A DNA stretch of 64,000 bases from Nocardia cyriacigeorgica GUH-2 (GCF_000284035.1 NC_016887.1:5146001-5210000); one strand, 5' to 3'; positions 61,901 through 63,128 are shown, counted from the first letter of the stretch. The notes: generated from the letters alone by a model not told the origin. Made by a program: numbers and translations.

Positions 61901-63128
61901 TTCCTTGGCCGAGATCAGCGCCCAGCACTACCTGTCGCGAAGTACGCTGCGGAACCGCCTCGACGCCATCGCGGCGAAACTCGGGACCGACAGCACGATC
62001 GGCTCTGCCGTCCGGGCGTGGCAGCGGGGCTTGCTGCGTCTCGGCGAGCGTGACCTCATGCCCGCGTCGGCCGGGTCCTTCACTCGCGACGAGGTGGAGA
62101 CGCTGGCCCTGCTGGCTCGCGGCCTGTCGAACGCCCAGGTCGCCGAGCACCAGCACGTCTCCCGCAGCACCGTCCAGGACCGGTTGGCTCGGGTATTCGA
62201 CAAGCTCGGTGTGCACGGGCGGATTCCGGCGGTTCTGGCGGCATTGGACCGAGGAGTCATCGGCTCGGAATTGGTCGATGCTCAGCCCGTCACGGTCACC
62301 CGGCCGCCGTCGTTCGCTCCTGCTGACACGAGATCGACCTCCGATGCCGTTCCTCGAGTGGTGACGACCGCGCGGCCGGAAGTACCCGTTGAGCCGACCG
62401 AGCCCCCGCCACGGCGTGGTTCGCTTGTTCCGATCCTCGGCACCGATCTCTCGACCGGGCGTGATATCGAGATCGACCCGAACGATGTGCGCACGCTGAC
62501 ATTGGGCAACGAGCACGGGCACGACGATGTCGTATTCCTGCCGTCGAGCTACGACCGGGATGACGCGTTCGCGCACTGGGCCGGCCGGCGCTACCGAGAC
62601 CTCGACCACATCTACACGGCGTACCAGCGACCCGGCGGACCGCCGGTCAGATACACCATCGCATCGCCCGAGCCCGCGGTGTGGCAACGGGAAGTACGCG
62701 CGACCGGCAAAGCGCCGTTCATCGTGATCACGCATGCCAACGGGAATCACTATTCGCTGCAGGTTCGCGTCGGTGATGGGTGGCAGGACGTGTTCGTCGG
62801 CGGTGTGGAGTACGCCCGTCTGCTCACCAATAATGCTCAGTTCATGAACTTGCTCGCCCAGGACGAATACCGGCCGCTCATCATCGGATCGTGTAGTCCC
62901 GCGCAGAACGGTAGCTCGACCGCTCAATTCACCGCCGAGTACCTGATCAACGAGGCCGAGATGGACCGGAATATCCACCTCGCCAAATCGGTGCTCGCTT
63001 TCCACTCCAAAGGCGATACCGCCATTTTGGCAGTAGAAGCCATGATCACCCGCAACGGCGCTCACCTGCCATTGTTCGATTCCTGGTGGGGTTCGCCATG
63101 GGCGTACGAGTACCGGCCCGACCGATAA
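33993..63128 (+). CDS. Giant multi-effector protein, 9,711 aa, CpnT-like N-terminus
   Basis: A single frame of 9,712 codons with no stop or frameshift; about 1 MDa predicted. Module order by residue: CpnT/WXG-like helical head and Gly-rich membrane segments (1-280); Pro-rich linkers; papain-like domain 1 (678-856); truncated M3 peptidase head (1316-1582); ADP-ribosyltransferase 1 (1777-1913); RsbW/GHKL-like units (1944-2257); two near-identical linkers around an unknown module; a helical region; PP2C (3159-3423); zincin 1 (3477-3916); MFS-like (4030-4430); papain-like 2 (4435-4600); four LuxR helix-turn-helix units (4740-5046) and a sigma-like unit; ADP-ribosyltransferase 2 (5750-5908); GHKL-like cluster A (6015-6733); zincin 2 (7060-7570); cluster B (7610-8015); complete M3 peptidase (8489-9185); two helix-turn-helix units (9286-9426); His/Cys domain (9468-9711). 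ATG 33993 overlaps the upstream stop, and TAA 63126-63128 overlaps a downstream ATG. No KS, A or C domains exist, so it is not a PKS or NRPS. Best explanation: an ESX-exported mosaic polymorphic toxin. Export and targets are inferred. Confidence 0.9.
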   Translation: MVDIPSLFPDWLIELVLGHLPEGNPADMRAAADLWWASSESATALAIDFDEIGRLGSEIGIWGDYGDDVRKWYRQCADDTRELCQDHADRAKQLEEGATQIEFQQYVIIAIAAILLAQIIFDLTRPHPATVLVMMQRRLAAREAMVLSLRNLVSMLRLLNARFAVAYPRLSMITKGAAIGALAGGGSHAGAMGVQIAQGNRESMLWKEVGIAAAAGGAGGVVGAGLGSVIAPAVSRIGANSASKAARVGGQVLGIVSAGAIGGLAGGAAGAWVASELSGRELTNKDLASMMWTGMGSGIAGSVGAAIRAARTPPQGSSVGTAPPPDRPAPSTPRFTEPPPRLRSSVTGSDGQAPRPRDLSPAGQIRELGGDLAGRMRSEDVPAGQHRDLVSEFINSQDAAPRSFREVGIGEFQQRADAYFRQQLAEMGIGEAPGPRTGDAAPGPHAAPDSPGAGGQGRSGPDSPGGQVRSPDSGGTGGQGSGRPAPVPHGGSGPGSGPSAGVREAVPPVRTTSTVSGDAGGPNTGARNGPTAHAGGTGAESSQPVRGAGGAEATGRASGPADVTAPSASRLAGDPGQVRAVPDAGAGEAGRTTADGPAAPEPSPVPGVAAPEPSPAPSVTAPETSPAPDGATPESNPAPDVSAAHGDSGTRDAAHGTDSAPTPPSNPGDSTFVPAHEMSAGLRNCAPEVASYMKQATGYDGIDTLLIDNQQAAMQGVTLEAYAQAHNGHWRSFESPQALVDFVADNNVKVAGAVQFKDGAGAHAAAFSRNSLGRMEIHEQVGNIRRRTSGDLVVEWTVDAQGKQLGPDRVRIQDDAVGNWLREVGPQVEETVGVVFEQTGPDGTWRPALELAPGETPQAHPSMDLLGYRSPGGADLLERGAPTPDVIPEPAPVNRKQFEAAFLRDLERLGVTVEESGPSTTLDADAGVGDTATPVARDAGDGPAGDVASSTREINAPLARDDGTKSGDDLSRPPAQAADVGTADAAPEPAAPTEHAADSRNLVPDNSSGLTPESVVAAQPSAVTGTAVTPSTPPTAPTGPAAPASAVPPAAATSVAPASASHPSSAAAAASPLPTPASPAPTAIPSAHLLPGSAGSPDDLPAEPDEFTPTLPSTVEFPTGTDLTTPRLPGYPLGDPPDEFTLPPPAIYTNPAIPLPPEEDTANRTPIVPRVPSSGFLDSWSNRPRFAPDDDHDEHDPTSPLMPEAPVGPEITPLPRSSAGQSTSLDASPASVPLSADLGRKYPTDADESAPGAPTRPGGRPGLNPDSLEYLDDGGVPTTQGGLPGAALAPPPPPRIETRRPVLSTPGTRHNIRGTNPFPFTTPWEEPWWDEVDRVEHVKDLAAAIAAHDAELDAIADNPDEPTVDNTLDRFAESGQEYRRLAEQQILKRPRGTRNPAAEELDDFITGMKSRHDHEVLTNKKLFERVEKLYFQRDDLDIPSHTKDYLQRLYQDFRHAGARLPFDQRSELAAVDAKLAVLVDEYQNNIVQAIADAARTGLAGLDPRQATRATDLASELIDYIMQLPTRPSAGQQPAWSFALDDASRQLLDQVVTRLAAGGEYSNTAIVPELLELLKTRAALAGETHDPHHTPAYAPLTPEHRFALLTLLLLPTDHKSRQAPALPPGETPTESTPPSRSRPVYPATAHGLDTTRTPDSDLGARPHTPFTKGVPVDGPMAFHTPPGGEPGAGKDRADSSQSSDATPVGSHGFTSASHSPAPPDDPWAAVDVTSQSPVAELGEPSQQTPQDANTQSPTDPGEAATGLPAGTDPMPAAVDRNSADMAYLFEIWSESAETRPVRWRGSEQPLVFRGDHRPPDVAEGQPHPESGLLFRDGFQPNADSGGLVYASEDLEVAKGFGGGRVYVIDAPGGYRLAGTERQEVIFPGGIRPEFIKGYYLFDPESPDEADFIENPGFGRAPGGPGTAPSAPDAGPAPAGPGSDPSGSPVALEVTVTPGDSPSTDVARARESVRGLLADSPLADQTPAAERMVEALLTLAEGPAVVRASWGGQGDAQWVIVEMTDHSRSAPTRDADGPVLELLDEQARTWGMTLYRSGERTVRFTLATPAVADGPLHDLGELVLDLAFTPEEVAPGTSKVRRSFIRLLEDKQWPDQEIDKVELTVSEFFGNVARYASGGGAEVRAWLRGAGNNELTVHISDTSRRVPDWAIPEVDEPDQVVDEPPLDQVDEAEVDRLLAGIDLDALIARDENPYDLTTAQVAGTHGLGGGISMQGAISIGYELAPFGEPGKSIVLTFRMIPPDQTHTPADDRSPTTPAATQPAAPTSPADALDIPQRRTDSGPKHPGVMDPPSSSPGQVTAYNPHSAGSDHAHNPEPAPSEPNPDDPAVAAMRQLLGPLATRFAFAPGARSFDFLDYGMLRAEVEAFAEQFAALRPTFDSIGGGDWHQQVLDFLWAKADEAPITRYVNRYGASGPADLTRLLEGISGEVDSTGTLVLRVLSSDRTPSGAEMFDDLWRAIGQDVRSIRAVWKNDGGQDSNLVSFNAGIAAGLTPEDAARTATWTGKMATRRGFTEVEVLSLAGPHANHTHAVISFTQPQTSTPGVVDPSSVPQAPSDVLDIPQRRTDSGPKHPGVMEPPSSSPDQVTAYNPHSDGSDHAHSKPVHPLVAELREVVDEQRIRDARDGISLEFARNAAVPNGADANHQRLIEIRGLLDELLVHIEHPAGVDPDRFRLLTHLYHAVEARNAASGPDRQVVDDRIAQLYENLHPANRQPGGAAATVPAGRALVDGGHRHFRTPVDSAEPSAVDHAGEPPTVLSRALPHALHATHEELLDWAGYLSSADRQQLIGDLTSEIAAQVEAFQRGEQPPVLPTVGTARLLNALLWEQTHHFKATTFSGEITDYPTLFRVAQDLANRIPEAESLHAAANTLFNLAGAFPIGTSLAPGLFPTPFSELNFLDSIPMHLARTVQRMVKAAHNTSRLSKSAHPPNTAPTPAHSMSLVDALDQIHHLDRHFEMRAAGGHDWSIYLDRYLVTKSALGFDAEVGRAIRAFGSVPVRGGDEVVSSALPDVLTIANYYLTRTLQHDVAFDLSQRVDEAFTAAAARAPHSTSLNDAAQMVHMLHRSIAGRSNEAEKFTYPLAMRNFVFTHLVQNERFPELLEQIAADRQRTQSIGGTEPDRAPAGAGSPETPPAPANHSEKAEGPMAAVSDIGAGPEVEGGRSTNEDAFEFRTVHLDGHEPVHLAAVADGVGGSALGGEAALAAVRAAIASMSKASAELTSTGEFDPVRVVRRGMSAARSAVADLAETPGQANSPDSTIVLTVLQGGELAFDWAGDTRLYWLPMDGGTPAKLTTDDTIVPKLIADGLPEGEAIEHSFAGQTSRSLGRKLPEDATSHATKITLHGRGYLFLATDGAWHGAYQPVALAAITKQAHDRSPGNHLGVATAVNEHAHTTGTTDNITDLVIWVDAAEPTPPADPRQVLMRTDAATPSLGPARAVGPDEQAPGPSVPADPPAPPPPPHEQLTPYEIADAFERKHRGTSMNLVGALSSEQARAFANTFHLLLTQFPIPLDVIGVSIVDGKVWSAIAKPAVSGDEVSAGTVRFSIGSERLKELSTSDIVSHSIWIFAHALIHQGRWRAESYALDELRIEYVKGGGTVDDGEFAVWLREQFDEETFRDDGGFLQRLALTRSFQKVFTKDSDATDGHRILYRTLVDLATGDYQRGPSAFIRAVAAPMIRPLRNDALAAIEALHAVDRTSGLDHDDIDPQVLQTMVRQLAPYFVIFDRLHLAGLAVVPMADESIMASVSRRGEEITLAISERFAINAELHRQTNADGVASGRFSSPGIDATAETINHEMAHVLQFFAANVLESREILDPFANDWEAVVPELVKHYVGTNLPEDLGEFLTFLQRELSGYSIDEDGRPIPSEAFAEAHSSSRWGMANETERILATYLARRAIEANNRLRATVAQRTEQPAPADPNTAGHDRRTGTAPHKESPHPGVMRPPGGFDPGMVTAFNPDSNGRDHARQPEPRPAEPAAEPEPSTVSDTASEARPDNRSKPQAQLNEPITSLTKLIRADRNVAIRLGSEFLNTTGAAVAGTTLGLWLMEEAGPGVAGAVSAITGVPRFLLSPIAGHLADIDPKKVMWGSALAGGGTAAAATIVLASGTPYAVPILIGTTFIEVAASNLYASSSAKVLKIMAGDAQTGLTRFYSVSGQAPAIFSRLVAPAAVATGPWLGPLFGLGTNIVNLATMSGIPDIPSRKDEEHAGEGQGIAGQKASFMTDLRESMVDAFHTIYDHSLMRSINNAHGLYWLLLGTQGLQFTSMLTNSGMSPEQQGLVGTLVPVGSVVGSFVPARWLDKVRIKSLIAARTTAMAGSAIAVASTSDPWIVSTAFSVGWATAGAAGLRVNTYTRQKTPDRVFGTAQAVRTMTMSASVGLGSLAAGGALELLGQGPAATVIAAGTGAVATWSILKRRFGTDKARKLLDCMNQTVEFAHAVGLATGTELKRGHNKPRHLADAFGTQLVEKPLGPDPKNPLAPHLDRIADPTNNIDSGVLLLGYGPSKNMHALFVTHVGNGTLVIADTNITDPEKTDPDDPDRIPRVRIRTAGETRSDDDTHQEYDLPFPDAIEELFVGELITDDNLDLTNAHPDQPGRPAPRKNAEVTGRPEHTDGGRGRSTAGKEVVREALPPAIRLGTTHWPSFDPIKAALTTAYTRTHNVGAAHPTAQALARMSSTDFRAAYEQLDKKARGHLDEAVSNVRKKLSLTIFHEKAIDALVDELQPQPLDRSGTLTDLQFTELRLAAEDVPSRQIADELGISERTVRAHLARIQYVLAAEDTASAVVAAVRRGILSLDDLHRSPASAEQTLTAREHDVLVAIAQGKTSAEAATALGMAEDTVNAHLERIGEKLGSATRPGSVAVAIRTGRLAPADLAMVDSSEPTAPLTAREVDVLIWTAEGMSNKEIAAELGLSTRSVDSYASRTNRKLNVGTRAGAVAVGLATGLIPERLPQPLHGPARAVERPALTDREREVTELIAAGRSNRDISSDLGVTPNTVKTYVAGINQKLGTHHRSGLVVAAMQAGYIPATLDPDPMAETVVEGSAADRTADAAHRDVDGRRSDNRRLDDQPPPSGAPSRVEKFRAALLSTLNAASTPDPEHALAVATADQVVAALGALTPRERRALGILRSGQFIPPAGRDTIRDEGIRAADRLAGVLAERQNEPRRAAVMAASVRQLHDALARLGTQQQQVVVGLLERGIAPAVMAQRLGLSKTTIEFMVHGAVRRMAGYLAETVIAPGQPAPGQAPHEPAPSTAPPDRKRETAFQRGQRLAREEHQAADPQVEPDPDQLGRVLHRLNELFPAGRPAAPANVGDKTSTPRDPKRARHPWNTPNHPGVMKPPGGFDPGQVTAFNPASDGTDHAHAQPRPAAQNMPATDARPSTNAVPTTDAPDGQLWGGPLLDYHPPQADPQPGPKNSVTVRGTGHHYDLIHFRRLAEAELVRLRNKRDLAVTLLRLDPTANDGTLLHEVSSTHPFDVTFAFRNSSAGKELVRDIERHRIAEDLVRRLDGAATDLLHAEVFAGYYGGDTEAQAARVGDIVAKISEGTLGDFAAVLPYNGRASVARIVNDLYRADVIPVPVADGSTAFTWLDVEKLSGGKFSEPVPVHRIEAILAQLGDDTTVIVDSDDPWPYILQRYDGRVVRIGPDGNVERFQADDDDPPARALFLDDSGAPVSSDLLDWLNTAYDLEHPFQLAADPGTAQAWSPLAAFRVVYSRIRSDYDQHAARIREHHPGLDERLIPGYVAIRTYTTNHYFDELNAALRSGDPARAAEFHHLTGAIAAALETLPPYLGVVEREITVSMGERMRLLAKYRKDAIVEEPAFVSTSITNSYYPGNVRFTIHSSTGRDISTISESYKPGHPDLNENEVLFAPGKHFQVLDRSWRNGKLHIELLEVAPPHELPHDRPQLTRQGSGSDLIPAGVRDSVLPEAPPAATTTTFDRQQPWLGFHHPQDNPHKGWTAPATADSGPPLAPGEPAHPAAAENAAPEIPAQQSVAEPPAEQRTLGKATISVIDIGRDADAGDAGEQAFALVEAMFRDSNLWFDDRSETLLLLAGELASNIAAHPHAEGVVVATLLWTADEVEAVRLEARVRGAGGTQLPLASTYADDYGVAYEPDGYTAWVVYGNGSDRSGELIAALSDRSDRSAPPEQPSMEPAIVPLAEAHPEITNTVHTAAARLSAALGTLPDGFTLSMIDSSPTHLIVRAAVPGEEPASVPQDGHEWAADEAPSQPPVTSVRLSADDPQFPTAVRETIDGAALDWPEPIRSALAHATTEVAAHAGSDILVRVRAEARDSTTLRVTVAHSTRRGMPPELLQLLDRETTGWTAEVTPDARLVALHFRRIDDALVIAPRDTAAETTITDPIQSGAMDIVLRGRPATEARSLVRDVLTGSAGHRDVAEAMNHAEQLVREVTNDWREGTRFTASLARSGLLTMEIVRDTPGGGTVRPRQVIFRPSDTAEPDMSIAGREIDESMLATVVGQAHAAMARHGWTDADQLAAVPTMLSRRLSAFADRAGGGPWRLTVTVSGQAGSKVLAVTAKHPREREAIPVLELFQRTANWAPDSPAALVFYRNGWLADAHWSVGSEPMANASDLFDGSDMLARAEHRFAADDDPVEVLARPAALVDQVLDVIPSELIRADARMAATSLALGLTERLVADPGGEALLTGLVTMGLHGLEFRVAVADRRPDGSGDQVYDRLAARSGSESWGGGTITWASLDLRPEVAGDVLPNADPGTDPASTPPGTGTADVVDAIARVLGEDSPNRQTDTQTPTSAARPVADVLADIDEIAPDPGDHSPATPSPSRSVADVLAGIDEVAPAPEPGTPPAAGAGNPPQARQAAASPDHRRTTGSPTPWSRSTEAMPSPGEPDQPASTSRADAKPAWGKTIASAAEFDRARAELAGLLQIDTALLPDHRAVLRALKPIRNALSGLDEQGWHVVGHAHQPDQIATWIGQKITAEAATRAATGPRERGRWMEALDTLENSLPELLGLPDGGAWNGSILGGSPLTELRRLHDHAPGESGLGPLISALARFLEIDSRAALHAELYPTATDVIDAFETRHPYTDIHGVNRLRDSTAHVLVQTLHQVLVQYPIRLPVVRVNVEPHQTDLFAYVVPEVDDDNEVSARSLVLEIGRDDVDTVSDEDLRGTVLRAFAGAMIYAGRWRAEAYAISRLRWHKEEELGISEADLTFLEWSFSQFDGAHFLDDGSLDMRTALRESFEKVESNAPGVTSGERVLHRLLVDFAREWDGRNESALRRPLTAFEERLREVKAPLIRELEAEFGLELVGFDTSDVRPQTVRDFADEYRRHYDEFGGTDVTKIVIAPFANDETFAMIDFTDDGMVLLWNERYAINRALFRYVTEENVDSGYHAGPRDEPIGNTISHELGHAIANYPHRDDAGAGYTNLLERYSLLAENDLAWVFVEFAEHYLRENAPQELADFQDQIAMLAARETEALQNHPGSHPNWHEFLPEFVEGFFERQLPGHLDGFVAYLTTTMAGFTGYSYVENAPERSIDYINPSEAFAEALTAHRWHTATEGQRIVADFLARRAKAERARRQDAEDVGVPPRAKPPAMPGEPRTSPPFARTGGQGRPDPQPRSLWLFSGDDVFATIRSALDTAAPCWTEDRRDAVAATMAVVAADALMVSTEAGIRAFAQPLPDEGLHMVVEHTGDNKLAPEVARALDERAGVWRAEMPRGRRRIVAEFQRTDEVYPRTRERAAWEARFAPYFYTPDEDIHYRQFDIDQSADPVSAAGRLVRDFMQEHAQGTEREIRDLAALAESIVRMTVDAWHSDRTFSVQISRSGVLSLTVMYDQGVGYVPGTEYEIVFRPATRPSTEVSVVSPASVEPAGAHRQTDDSAPVKSGLYDGPDAHVRAVHRFPAGTDADQAYGRVLELIDRAFTGISPEAMRADARPAAALLAAELVHNLVVTTGGETLLTGQVALGKHGLEFHVTVADRRPVDAVTDDGWRVADLVAADRAIRAGVEPRDSGKITWAVMDLRPGTGGHDFPAGHDSSANPSTGHRVTTDPAPTTAPRRASSTAENLSSPPTPWSPQQPAAVPSPWQRTANEMRNDAAAAPAFGAKGAMPPDEADIGAALGIDDRRARAYTDPTVHGYRRNPWVLNRFGPGDTGPDESRAPAPEPGHQARTPVAEEQGIRLGKIEVHPRAAEFDVIPVDPMMYIPGIAEVLDVETVYFDWKGRVRDRDSGPYTTGPAGDNFFVTPEEIRTSPVPSTHAMIYSSYRKPGHFPIVLGHWSMSGGREVSVTFGSSLLHTESALVKNSAYGRYLMAQHGDSSIIRISDESEGALWRKHKPAGLPTVIELIEAAGSSSGAGGFSAEEMFLGGVEDFWVDIVDIVAAPNRLSITFSVNMVLGESENVTLVLTHGDDADTAAYTRDIRPGDKPRPVDLAVEKFHVIAVAPWLASSQAHYSDGADDRLATTDALPPASTQSPQTAAESIDDASANEATPAPQPLTAESNPVFASVVDPHADPAFDSMKAEHFPPVFEYAIQEQWNALETIIANHELWTAGNTLHSFAESGRALGAVKQLFSEKAAVDRDAATAQVEPIIAEMQQAHQNRVLTDPALAAIFKHLYEHRGELGLTERERGYVEWKYQDFVRAGAYLASEQGRRELAEINAALPELRTEYKANQQKAIDAFQFRVDTVELLDGLNDDQIAAARERAGESPGYVLPKPSAPSGFWYPYLSHLKDPELSRRLYDSVANLAVGGAFDNSANVLAQAEKAARRAQLTGYANHADYVTAGGIFDSVEEIEAILGQIASAAADAARIELPRLAQAIGADEIHPWTRFRAIEAALGTMVGIDEQRMREFFVLDRVLSDGVFHLANLLFGLTFTELSGDSKPSVWDDDVRVFAVTDADGRRVSTVYFDPYARDGKNSGEWSDPIRLNFTGQNPVIGVHLNITKPPPGTPTLLTPHEVSALFHEFGHELHFSLGEGTFEAANRHLVFGWLEFVAKMFQRFWQHPDVLSRFAVHHETGRPMPAEELARFEEWRTAYRGTATIFRLSGAYIDLAWSSLTPDQIPQGSDVVALVKEFDIAALIRAGIYFPEIGNLYPSQWFRHLYGEMGGFGVYLGQYSSYLLSDVFAPIAFYLHIAPVLAEHGLGPEVGNVFRKLVFGPEENNLAQAKRSLVGTNSAVDMFLADQRLLWTRALAKLGQGATPEWLTTPTARPPDTDLASWWNTRLSADEQAAMIQSFPDDVLAMDIDHSRATVEAATARQQTLREYAHQAQRTSSTSGSRAGDHPPSSRADSTELAHTERDLDAEDIDILALLADGYSLAEISAQHYLSRSTLRNRLDAIAAKLGTDSTIGSAVRAWQRGLLRLGERDLMPASAGSFTRDEVETLALLARGLSNAQVAEHQHVSRSTVQDRLARVFDKLGVHGRIPAVLAALDRGVIGSELVDAQPVTVTRPPSFAPADTRSTSDAVPRVVTTARPEVPVEPTEPPPRRGSLVPILGTDLSTGRDIEIDPNDVRTLTLGNEHGHDDVVFLPSSYDRDDAFAHWAGRRYRDLDHIYTAYQRPGGPPVRYTIASPEPAVWQREVRATGKAPFIVITHANGNHYSLQVRVGDGWQDVFVGGVEYARLLTNNAQFMNLLAQDEYRPLIIGSCSPAQNGSSTAQFTAEYLINEAEMDRNIHLAKSVLAFHSKGDTAILAVEAMITRNGAHLPLFDSWWGSPWAYEYRPDR
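35787..35918 (+). repeat. Four 33-bp tandem repeats in a Pro-rich linker
   Basis: Four consecutive 11-residue units, APEPSPVPGVA, APEPSPAPSVT, APETSPAPDGA and TPESNPAPDVS, run from residue 599. They sit in the disordered linker before papain-like domain 1. They differ at synonymous as well as coding positions, so they are not a recent copy error. Confidence 0.85.
36024..36560 (+). other. Giant module: papain-fold toxin-like domain 1
   Basis: GLRNCAPEVASYMKQATGYDG opens a domain with Cys685, followed by DGAGAHAAAF (His763) and EIHEQVG (acidic residue). A Cys-His-acid order with the Cys at a helix start is the pattern of papain-like toxin domains (glutamine deamidases or peptidases in polymorphic toxins). 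I cannot tell deamidase from peptidase. Confidence 0.45.
37938..38736 (+). other. Giant module: truncated M3 oligopeptidase head
   Basis: Residues 1316-1582 match the N-terminal helical subdomain of M3 peptidases (Dcp/thimet oligopeptidase): AHDAELDAIADNPDEPTVDNTLDRFAES-type wording, then NKKLFERVEKLYFQRDDLD and LYQDFRHAGARLPFDQR. It stops after ELLKTRAALAG, before where the HExxH domain should begin. A complete homologous copy lies at 59457-61545. Confidence 0.75.
39322..39732 (+). other. Giant module: ADP-ribosyltransferase 1
   Basis: LVFRGDHRPPDVAEG (Arg1808), GGLVYASEDLEVAKGF (Ser1846) and RQEVIFPGGI (Glu1878) form the R-S-E pattern of cholera/pertussis-like mono-ADP-ribosyltransferases. 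The FRGDxRPP start and xEVxFPGGI end are typical. The target is unknown. Confidence 0.78.
39846..40764 (+). other. Giant module: RsbW/GHKL ATPase-like units 1 and 2
   Basis: Two units. The second has an N-box (KVELTVSEFFGNVARYA), a G1-like region (HISDTSRRVPDW) and THGLGGGIS as G2, so it may bind ATP as anti-sigma-factor kinases do. The first lacks the Asn and looks degenerate. Confidence 0.6.
40842..40974 (+). repeat. 133-bp direct repeat, copy 1 (HPGVM linker 1)
   Basis: Nearly identical to 41700-41832 (4 mismatches seen), offset by exactly 858 bp, which is 286 codons. It encodes a linker with TDSGPKHPGVMDPP and VTAYNPHSAGSDHAH. Recombination between the copies would delete one module in frame. 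Confidence 0.93.
40996..41655 (+). other. Giant module: unknown domain between the 133-bp repeats
   Basis: About 220 residues (2335-2554) bounded by linkers on both sides. Features are a helical start (AMRQLLGPLATRFAFAPG), RVLSSDRTPSGAEMFDDLW, SIRAVWKNDGGQDSNLVSFN and a His-rich end (AGPHANHTHAVISF). No family recognised. Being linker-bounded, it is probably an independent effector. Confidence 0.55.
41700..41832 (+). repeat. 133-bp direct repeat, copy 2 (HPGVM linker 2)
   Basis: The second copy of the repeat at 40842-40974, encoding TDSGPKHPGVMEPP and VTAYNPHSDGSDHAH. Flanking sequences differ fully, so the copied unit is the linker alone. Confidence 0.93.
41833..43420 (+). other. Giant module: long helical region of unknown function
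   Basis: Residues 2614-3143 are mostly amphipathic helices (e.g. HQRLIEIRGLLDELLVHIEH, SLVDALDQIHHLDRHFEM, AAQMVHMLHRSIAGRSNEAE). No catalytic motif or known family seen. It ends in a Pro-rich linker before the phosphatase. Base composition is AT-richer than flanking genes around 42300-42700. Confidence 0.5.
43467..44262 (+). other. Giant module: PP2C-type Ser/Thr phosphatase
   Basis: Residues 3159-3423 carry the PP2C motifs in order: GRSTNEDAF, LAAVADGVGGSALGGEA, DSTIVLTVLQGGELAF, WAGDTRLYWLP, GYLFLATDGAWHG and GTTDNITDLVIWV. All metal-ligand Asp positions appear present, so it is likely active. Confidence 0.85.
44421..45740 (+). other. Giant module: zincin metallopeptidase-like domain 1
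   Basis: HEMAH at residues 3808-3812 within TAETINHEMAHVLQFF, and a likely third ligand in IPSEAFAEAHSSSRWG. About 440 residues, homologous along much of its length to domain 2 (55168-56700; shared RWRAExYALxxLR, SFxKV, ISERFAINxxLxR) and to the dead C-terminal domain of the preceding gene. Family not recognised beyond HExxH. Confidence 0.62.
45846..45932 (+). repeat. HPGVM linker 3
   Basis: Encodes HPGVMRPPGGFDPGMVTAFN followed by PDSNGRDHA, the same linker pattern as the 133-bp repeats but diverged in DNA. It is closest to linker 4 at 50031-50120 (shared GGCGGCTTCGACCCCGGT). It separates zincin 1 from the MFS-like module. Confidence 0.85.
46080..47283 (+). other. Giant module: MFS-transporter-like membrane domain
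   Basis: About 400 residues of alternating hydrophobic helices. Landmarks are GVPRFLLSPIAGHLADIDPK (MFS loop 2-3-like), SALAGGGTAAAATIVLASGT, GTLVPVGSVVGSFVPARWLD and IAARTTAMAGSAIAVAST. It looks like an MFS protein embedded mid-chain without its own start or stop. Codons are AT-richer than in core genes nearby. Confidence 0.65.
47295..47790 (+). other. Giant module: papain-fold toxin-like domain 2
   Basis: LLDCMNQTVEFAHAVG (Cys4441), KNMHALFVTHVGNG (His4521) and LVIADTNI (Asp4537) give a Cys-His-Asp triad in papain-like order. It directly follows the MFS-like module. Peptidase or deamidase activity is not decidable by eye. Confidence 0.5.
48210..49130 (+). other. Giant module: four tandem LuxR-type helix-turn-helix units
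   Basis: Four units of about 75-78 residues, each with a LuxR/GerE pattern: LTDLQFTELRLAAEDVPSRQ, LTAREHDVLVAIAQGKTSAE, LTAREVDVLIWTAEGMSNKE and LTDREREVTELIAAGRSNRD. Each continues with xxxLGxxxxTVxxH/Y and a KLG-type third helix. This is a tandem array rather than one regulator. Confidence 0.85.
49260..49735 (+). other. Giant module: sigma-70-region-4-like helical unit
   Basis: About 155 residues (5090-5247) with ALGALTPRERRALGILRSG and a second helix-turn-helix-like stretch LGTQQQQVVVGLLERGIAP then MAQRLGLSKTTIEFMVHGAV. This suggests a sigma-factor or response-regulator type DNA-binding unit following the LuxR array. Confidence 0.45.
50031..50120 (+). repeat. HPGVM linker 4
   Basis: Encodes HPGVMKPPGGFDPGQVTAFN followed by PASDGTDHAHA. 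Fourth copy of the linker; it separates the helix-turn-helix modules from the second ADP-ribosyltransferase. Confidence 0.85.
51240..51715 (+). other. Giant module: ADP-ribosyltransferase 2 (ExE type)
   Basis: LGVVEREITVSMGERM (Arg5808 candidate), PAFVSTSITNSYY (Ser-Thr-Ser, 5837-5839) and LNENEVLFAPGKHFQVL (Glu5877 and Glu5879). The Glu-x-Glu motif and STS match the exoenzyme-type arginine-specific ADP-ribosyltransferases (ADPrib_exo_Tox). Residues 5407-5750 before it form an unassigned domain. Confidence 0.78.
52036..54190 (+). other. Giant module: RsbW/GHKL-like cluster A
   Basis: Several units of the histidine-kinase-ATPase-like fold. One has an N-box-like LLLLAGELASNIAAHPHAEG. Others (RSALAHATTEVAAHAGSDIL, LGLTERLVADPGGEALLTGL) lack key Asn/Gly residues. 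The last unit ends HGLEFRVAVADRRPDG and ITWASLDLRP, which is duplicated in cluster B. Confidence 0.5.
55168..56700 (+). other. Giant module: zincin metallopeptidase-like domain 2
   Basis: HELGH at residues 7395-7399 in GNTISHELGHAIANY and a likely Glu ligand in NPSEAFAEALTAHRWH. LELVGFDTSDVRPQTV precedes it and matches the dead domain in the gene at 32248-33993. An insertion of about 100 residues between HELGH and the Glu distinguishes it from domain 1. Confidence 0.65.
56818..58035 (+). other. Giant module: RsbW/GHKL-like cluster B
   Basis: Three units paralogous, in the same order, to the end of cluster A. Matching pairs include RLVRDFMQEH with SLVRDVLTGS, EYEIVFRP with PRQVIFRP, and HGLEFHVTVADRRP with HGLEFRVAVADRRP. 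The last unit keeps an N-box (LLAAELVHNLVVTTGGE). Both clusters are followed by a PTPWS Pro-rich linker. Confidence 0.5.
58250..59300 (+). other. Giant module: unknown beta-rich domain
   Basis: Residues 8087-8437. Landmarks are RLGKIEVHPRAAEFDVIPVD, VETVYFDWKGRVRDRDSGPY, FPIVLGHWSMSGGREVSVTF and FWVDIVDIVAAPNRLSITFS. No family recognised, no catalytic motif evident. Confidence 0.45.
59457..61545 (+). other. Giant module: complete M3 family oligopeptidase
   Basis: About 697 residues, the usual M3 length. The head region matches the truncated copy at 37938. The catalytic motif FHEFGHELHF has HEFGH at 8951-8955, and WLEFVAKMFQRF supplies the third-ligand Glu. GVYLGQYSSYLLSDVF resembles the substrate-binding Tyr region. 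It appears active. M3 enzymes cut short peptides, an odd activity for an exported toxin. Confidence 0.85.
61850..62280 (+). other. Giant module: two further LuxR-type helix-turn-helix units
   Basis: LDAEDIDILALLADGYSLAE followed by IAAKLG, and FTRDEVETLALLARGLSNAQ followed by VFDKLG, spaced by about 77 residues. They repeat the pattern of the four-unit array at 48210-49130. Confidence 0.8.
62394..63125 (+). other. Giant module: C-terminal His/Cys domain
   Basis: Residues about 9468-9711. FIVITHANGNHYSLQV (His9581 or His9585) and PLIIGSCSPAQNGS (Cys9634) sit after beta strands, 50 residues apart, as in clan CD cysteine peptidases and self-processing domains of large toxins. It could be an autoprocessing domain or the terminal effector. 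It also recalls the single-Cys C-terminal domain annotated in giant Streptomyces proteins, from memory only. Confidence 0.4.
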